DNA of 64,000 bases from Thalassospira marina (lineage in GTDB: Bacteria > Pseudomonadota > Alphaproteobacteria > Rhodospirillales > Thalassospiraceae). Made by a program: the position numbers and the translations under genes. The stretch lies in assembly GCF_002844375.1 (NCBI RefSeq), contig NZ_CP024199.1, positions 570,001-634,000 on the forward strand, given 5' to 3'. Shown one piece after another: positions 60,031 to 64,000 of the stretch. The notes under the pieces are model-generated. The model had not been told where the DNA came from and did not search any database. It saw nothing but the letters and a program-made list of their open reading frames with translations. Numbering within the stretch: the first letter of the stretch is position 1; each line of letters starts with the position of its first letter.

Positions 60031-60067
60031 AATGTAAAGGTTTACATTTTAAATGAAAACGTTTACA
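60031..60067. promoter_or_regulatory. Paired LacI-type operators
   Basis: AATGTAAA-GG-TTTACATT (60031-60048) is a perfect dyad. TGAAAACGTTTACA (60054-60067) matches the LacI-family TGTAAACGTTTACA pattern with one half-site change. Both lie 55-90 bases before the ATPase gene, in the region shared with the LacI gene. Confidence 0.75.
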
Positions 60068-60120
60068 CGGGTTAAATAACGATGTGATCGCAAAAATGCG
60101 ACATTTGGGAGGTTCTGTTC

Positions 60121-61680
60121 ATGACGGATCCGGCTGTCAGCCTGACCGGGGTGGGGCAGACGCGAAAATTGCGTTTGTCCGGGCAGGATATTTGCAAGTC
60201 CTTTGGTCCTGCACAGGTGCTGCACGATGTTTCGATCGGTCTTTATTCCGGCGAAGTGCATGCTCTTCTGGGTGAAAATGGTGCTGGCAAATCCACGCTG
60301 GTTAAAATTCTGTCGGGGTATCATCAACCCACAAGCGGGCAGCTTGTGCTTGATGGGCACAAAACCGGCTTTGCCAATAGTGATGCGGGTGAAAAGGCCG
60401 GTGTGATCCTGATCCATCAGGAATTGAACCTGGCCGAACAGCTGACGGTCGAGGAGAACATTTTCCTGGGCCGTGAAATGACCCGTGGCTGGTTTTTGGA
60501 CAAGGTCGCCATGCGATCCCAGGCGCGCAGCCTGCTGGACCGGCTTCAATGCGATATTTCGCCCGAGACGCGCATTCGCGACCTGTCGGTGTCGGACCGG
60601 CAGATGGTGGAAATTGCCAAGGCCCTGTCGAAAAATGCCGATATCCTGATTTTGGATGAACCAACCGCCGTTTTGACCGGGCGCGAGGTTGATATCCTGT
60701 TTGGTCTGATCCGGCGTTTGCGCGCGCAGGGCGTTGCCATTCTTTATATTTCCCACAAGCTGGACGAGATCAAGGCGATTGCCGATATGGTGACGGTGTT
60801 GCGCGATGGCCGCCATGTCGCCACCCATGCCGTTGCCGATATCAGCAAGGATGACATGGCCCGCCTGATGGTGGGGCGTGACATTGCCCAGATGTTCCCC
60901 GACCGTGTGGCAGATGAACAGGCGCCGGTGGTGTTATCGGTGCGCAATCTTTCGGTGCCAGGCATGGTTCATGATGCCAGCTTTGATTTGCGCAAGGGCG
61001 AGGTTTTGGGCTTTGCCGGAATTGTCGGTGCCGGGCGCACCGCGCTGATGGAAGCCATTATCGGCCTGCGCCCGCAAAGTGGTGGCACGATTGCCCGCAA
61101 TGGCAGCGATGTTGCGATTGCATCGCTGTCGGATGCCAAGAAATACGGCATTGCCTACCTGACCAAGGACCGCAAGGGCCGGGGGCTTTTGCTGAATATG
61201 GATATGCGCCCGAACCTGACCTTGCTGGCGCTGGAAAAGTTCGGAAGCCCGCTGATCAGCCGCAAGGCCGAAGAAGACGCGCTGGAAAAAGCGATTGCCG
61301 CCTTTGATATCCGTGCAGCGGACAGCAAAACCCGCGTTGGTGATTTTTCGGGGGGCAACCAGCAAAAACTGCTGCTGGCCAAGGTCATGGAAACCGACCC
61401 GGATATCGTGATCATCGATGAACCCACACGCGGCATCGATATCGGCACCAAAAGCCAGATTTACCATTTTATCGGCGATCTGACCGCGCAGGGAAAATCG
61501 GTGATTTTGCTGTCATCGGAAATGCCCGAAATGCTGGGCCTGTCAGACCGGATCGCGGTGATGGCGGCCGGGCGCATTACCGGCATTCTGTCGGGTGATG
61601 ATCGCAATGAACATGAAATCATGCGCTATGCCACCGGCATATCAGATAAAAACGGAGCGTCCCCCTATGAGCCGTCCTGA
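60121..61680 (+). CDS. Sugar ABC transporter ATPase, CUT2/RbsA-type
   Basis: The protein has 519 residues and two fused ATPase domains. The first has Walker A GENGAGKST, signature LSVSDRQMVEIAKAL and Walker B LILDEPTAVL. The second has a degenerate GIVGAGRTA loop, FSGGNQQKLLLAKVM and IIDEPTRGIDIGTK. This asymmetry is normal for RbsA/MglA-type proteins. GGGAGG precedes the start. It overlaps the permease gene by 14 bases. It is the first gene of a four-gene unit under the divergent LacI repressor. Confidence 0.93.
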   Translation: MTDPAVSLTGVGQTRKLRLSGQDICKSFGPAQVLHDVSIGLYSGEVHALLGENGAGKSTLVKILSGYHQPTSGQLVLDGHKTGFANSDAGEKAGVILIHQELNLAEQLTVEENIFLGREMTRGWFLDKVAMRSQARSLLDRLQCDISPETRIRDLSVSDRQMVEIAKALSKNADILILDEPTAVLTGREVDILFGLIRRLRAQGVAILYISHKLDEIKAIADMVTVLRDGRHVATHAVADISKDDMARLMVGRDIAQMFPDRVADEQAPVVLSVRNLSVPGMVHDASFDLRKGEVLGFAGIVGAGRTALMEAIIGLRPQSGGTIARNGSDVAIASLSDAKKYGIAYLTKDRKGRGLLLNMDMRPNLTLLALEKFGSPLISRKAEEDALEKAIAAFDIRAADSKTRVGDFSGGNQQKLLLAKVMETDPDIVIIDEPTRGIDIGTKSQIYHFIGDLTAQGKSVILLSSEMPEMLGLSDRIAVMAAGRITGILSGDDRNEHEIMRYATGISDKNGASPYEPS

Positions 61681-62689
61681 CAACAAGGCACTGCCGGCAA
61701 CGACCGGTTCGCGCGTTCCCTTTCATATCGATTTCAAGGCCATTGGCCCGTTTGTGGCGCTGATTGTGCTGTTCGTTTTGGGAACCGCCATTAACGAGGC
61801 CTTCCTGAGCAGCGGCAACCTTTCCAATATTTTCACCCGGTCATCCTTTATCGGCATCATTGCCGTTGGGGCGACATTCGTGATTACGGCGGGGGGCATT
61901 GACCTGTCGGTTGGTTCGATGGCGGCCTTTATTGCCGGGGCCATGATCATGGTGATGAACGGGCTGGTGCAATCCATCGGGCCGGGTGTTGAAACGGTGC
62001 TTATTGGTATTGGTGTCAGCATTGTGCTGGGTATTGGTGCCGGTGCGATTAACGGCCTGGTCAGCACACGCGGCAAGATCGAGGCGTTCATCGTTACCCT
62101 GGGGACAATGGGGCTTTATCGGTCGCTTGTGACCTATATGGCGGATGGCGGCACGCTGTCGCTTGATTTCGGGGTGCGCGGTACCTATCGCCCGGTTTAT
62201 TACGGCGATGTTCTGGGCATTCCCATGCCGGTTCTGGTGTTTTTGGGTGTCGCCATTATCGGCTATGTCCTTTTGAACATGACGCCGTTTGGCCGCAAAT
62301 GCTTTGCCATTGGATCAAACGAACAGGTTGCCCTGTATTCGGCGATCAATGTCGACCGGGTAAAGACGCTGACCTACATCATCCAGGGTCTGTGCGTTTC
62401 CATTGCCACCATCATTTATGTGCCGCGCCTGGGTTCTGCCTCGTCCTCGACCGGGGTGTTGTGGGAACTTGAGGCGATTGCTGCCGTGATCATTGGCGGG
62501 ACGATGCTGAAGGGCGGTTATGGCCGCATCTGGGGCACCGTGGTCGGGGCACTGATGCTGACCACCATTGGCAATATTCTTAATCTGACAGATGCCATCA
62601 GCAATTATCTGAACGGGGCTGTTCAGGGGCTGATCATTATCGTTGCCGTGTTTTTGCAGCGCGGGGACTGGCGACGCAAGAAAAACTGA
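61667..62689 (+). CDS. Sugar ABC transporter permease, RbsC-type
   Basis: The 340-residue, multi-helix protein has GATFVITAGGIDLSVGSMAAFIAGAMI and LEAIAAVIIGGTMLKGGYGRIWGTVVGAL, the RbsC signatures. I take the ATG at 61667, with GGAG upstream, as the start. It overlaps the ATPase gene end. An upstream frame from 61595 lies inside the ATPase gene. Confidence 0.92.
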   Translation: MSRPDNKALPATTGSRVPFHIDFKAIGPFVALIVLFVLGTAINEAFLSSGNLSNIFTRSSFIGIIAVGATFVITAGGIDLSVGSMAAFIAGAMIMVMNGLVQSIGPGVETVLIGIGVSIVLGIGAGAINGLVSTRGKIEAFIVTLGTMGLYRSLVTYMADGGTLSLDFGVRGTYRPVYYGDVLGIPMPVLVFLGVAIIGYVLLNMTPFGRKCFAIGSNEQVALYSAINVDRVKTLTYIIQGLCVSIATIIYVPRLGSASSSTGVLWELEAIAAVIIGGTMLKGGYGRIWGTVVGALMLTTIGNILNLTDAISNYLNGAVQGLIIIVAVFLQRGDWRRKKN

Positions 62690-62755
62690 AACGGCGAAAA
62701 ACGCCGCTGCGTGGATAACAAAACAGCCACATTTTTGCATTCAGGAGGAAACAGT

Positions 62756-63712
62756 ATGACGAATAAAAAGCGCCTGTTGGGGGTAACGCTTGCCCTTGGT
62801 CTGGGACTGGTTGCCACATCGGCACTGGCAGCAGATAAAATCAAGATCGGTGTGTCTATCCCGGCGGCGACGCATGGCTGGGCCGGTGGCCTGAACTGGC
62901 ACGCCCAGGAAGCCGAAAAGGATTTGGAAAAGGCGTATCCGAACCTGGATTTCATTATTGCCACGGCCAAAAACCCGACCGAACAGGCCAATGACCTGGA
63001 AGATCTGGTATCGGTGCAAAATATTGATGGCCTGGTGATTTTGCCGTTTGAATCCGACCCGCTGACCATTCCGGTCCAGCAGGTAAAGGAAGCTGGCAAA
63101 TTCATTACGGTTGTTGACCGTGGCCTTTCGCAGCCGGGCATCGAGGATATTTACGTTGCCGGTAACAACAGCGCCCTTGGCGAACAGGCGGGTGAATATC
63201 TGAAAAAACGCCTGGATGGCAAAGGCAAGATTGTGGTTTTGCGTGGCCTGCCCACCACGGTTGATGATGAACGTGTCGAAGCGTTCAATGCATCGATCAA
63301 GGATAGCGATATCGAAGTTCTGGACATGAAATATGCCAACTGGAACCGCGATGATGGCTATGAAGTCATGCAGGACTTTTTGTCGCGTTTCCCGGAGATT
63401 GATGCTGTCTGGGCGCAGGATGACGATATTGCGCTTGGCGTGATCGAAGCCATCAAACAGGCCGACCGTACGGACGAAATGTTTGTTGTTGGCGGTGGCG
63501 GGATGAAGGACATCATCAAACGGGTTAAGGATGGCGACAAGCTGACCCCGATTGATGTGCTGTATCCGCCGGCAATGATTGCAACGGCAATGGGATTGAC
63601 CGCGCTGAAATTTGAAACCAAGGCCGCGGTTGAAGGGCGTTACATTTTGGGGGCAACCACCGTTACCCCGGAAAATGCCGATAAATTCTATTTCCCGGAT
63701 TCACCTTACTGA
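62756..63712 (+). CDS. Sugar ABC transporter binding protein, RbsB-type
   Basis: The 318-residue protein has signal peptide MTNKKRLLGVTLALGLGLVATSALA, then a ribose-binding-type fold: KIKIGVSIPAATHGWAGGL, DGLVILPFESDPLTIPVQQ, AGNNSALGEQAGEYL, DAVWAQDDDIALGVIEA. A very strong AGGAGGAA ribosome site precedes the start at 62756, as expected for an abundant binding protein. The gene is followed by a perfect hairpin. The ligand is a pentose- or polyol-like sugar, not identifiable here. Confidence 0.92.
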   Translation: MTNKKRLLGVTLALGLGLVATSALAADKIKIGVSIPAATHGWAGGLNWHAQEAEKDLEKAYPNLDFIIATAKNPTEQANDLEDLVSVQNIDGLVILPFESDPLTIPVQQVKEAGKFITVVDRGLSQPGIEDIYVAGNNSALGEQAGEYLKKRLDGKGKIVVLRGLPTTVDDERVEAFNASIKDSDIEVLDMKYANWNRDDGYEVMQDFLSRFPEIDAVWAQDDDIALGVIEAIKQADRTDEMFVVGGGGMKDIIKRVKDGDKLTPIDVLYPPAMIATAMGLTALKFETKAAVEGRYILGATTVTPENADKFYFPDSPY

Positions 63713-63721
63713 TTTTGTCAT

Positions 63722-63745
63722 CCCGGCACCCTAGAGGGTGCCGGG
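63722..63745 (+). terminator. Perfect hairpin after the binding protein gene
   Basis: CCCGGCACCC and GGGTGCCGGG form a 10-bp stem with loop TAGA and no T run. In binding-protein operons such hairpins commonly protect the upstream mRNA and reduce read-through to later genes. Confidence 0.6.
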
Positions 63746-63830
63746 AAACCCCCGTTTGCGCGATTTTGCCGGTGATTTTGCCGGTGTAACGCAAAGGCGG
63801 GAAAGCCCACCAAAAAATAAAGGGACCAGC

Positions 63831-64000
63831 ATGAAAACGCTTAAGGGACCCGCGCTGTTTCTTGCGCAGTTTGCCGGGGATGAAGCCCCGTTTAACAATC
63901 TGGACAATATCGCCCGCTGGGCTGCCAGCCAGGGATATAAGGGGGTTCAGATTCCAAGCTGGGACAGCCGCCTGATTGATCTGGAGCGCGCGGCCACCAG
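63831..64000 (+). CDS. Sugar phosphate isomerase/epimerase (partial, runs off window)
   Basis: The frame starts at the ATG at 63831 with AGGGACC upstream and continues to the window end without a stop. The visible 56 residues (MKTLKGPALFLAQFAGDE, IARWAASQGYKGVQIPSWD) match the N-terminus of TIM-barrel isomerases of the AP-endonuclease-2 superfamily found next to CUT2 sugar transporters. It probably acts on the imported sugar or its oxidised form. Metal ligands lie beyond the window. Confidence 0.8.
   Translation, partial: MKTLKGPALFLAQFAGDEAPFNNLDNIARWAASQGYKGVQIPSWDSRLIDLERAAT

Noticed and set aside
60049..60828. 259-codon frame opposite the sugar ABC ATPase
   Set aside because: A shadow frame of a clear ATPase gene.
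1..64000. Mobile elements or prophage
   Set aside because: I found no transposase, integrase or phage structural gene and no flanking repeats. The HNH gene belongs to a conserved chromosomal family.

Overview
The window looks like a chromosomal segment of a free-living, probably marine alphaproteobacterium of the Rhodospirillales. A Thalassospira-like organism is my best guess. This is an inference from overall gene style (rpmB beside a short HNH nuclease gene, the carboxynorspermidine polyamine pair, many small-molecule transporters with LysR/LacI/TetR regulators) and from moderate GC content with AT-rich intergenic stretches. I see no insertion sequence, prophage, CRISPR array or rRNA operon. 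The only RNA gene I can support is a tRNA-Leu(CAA).

Layout. 0-11 kb is housekeeping and mixed genes: gluQ; a LysR regulator divergent from an SDR; a beta-class GST; a small membrane protein; rpmB (L28); an HNH nuclease; a TonB-dependent siderophore receptor with its AraC/PchR-type regulator; dsbB; a YqaA/VTT membrane protein; tRNA-Leu. 11.5-26.8 kb is the most unusual part. A 2,715-residue repeat protein carries an N-terminal LEPR/FDGA motif and a DUF4347 domain. It is followed by a TolC-type lipoprotein, a short periplasmic HlyD-like adaptor, a GAF-like/TM/HlyD adaptor, a PqqD-like/M50 protease/HlyD fusion, and an orphan TAXI-type binding protein. No ABC ATPase is encoded with them, and the giant protein shows no RTX repeats. 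I read this as a dedicated processing and export system for the giant surface protein and consider it the best candidate for an undescribed system here.

26.8-30.7 kb holds an H-NS-family gene, about 1.4 kb without a recognisable gene, and a soluble double-PAS chemoreceptor resembling BdlA. 30.8-41.1 kb is a tartrate utilisation locus. It has D-tartrate dehydratase (tarD) with a divergent LysR gene. It also has a five-gene operon: tctC, a fused tctA-tctB transporter, two tartrate/malate dehydrogenase paralogues and ttuD, with a second divergent LysR gene. 41.2-46.4 kb encodes a CbrA-like SLC5-STAC-histidine kinase, a small membrane partner, a lone receiver protein and a ScfR/RamB-type regulator.

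46.5-51.8 kb is a complete branched-chain-amino-acid/amide-type ABC transporter (livK-H-M-G-F order). 52-56.5 kb contains a DUF1127 protein, an Lrp/AsnC regulator, a PepSY protein with cytochrome b561, and the carboxynorspermidine dehydrogenase/decarboxylase pair. 57-58.7 kb holds a DUF1348 protein with a TetR regulator (a clear operator precedes them) and a VOC protein. 58.8-64 kb is a LacI-controlled CUT2 sugar ABC transporter followed by a sugar phosphate isomerase/epimerase gene cut by the window end.
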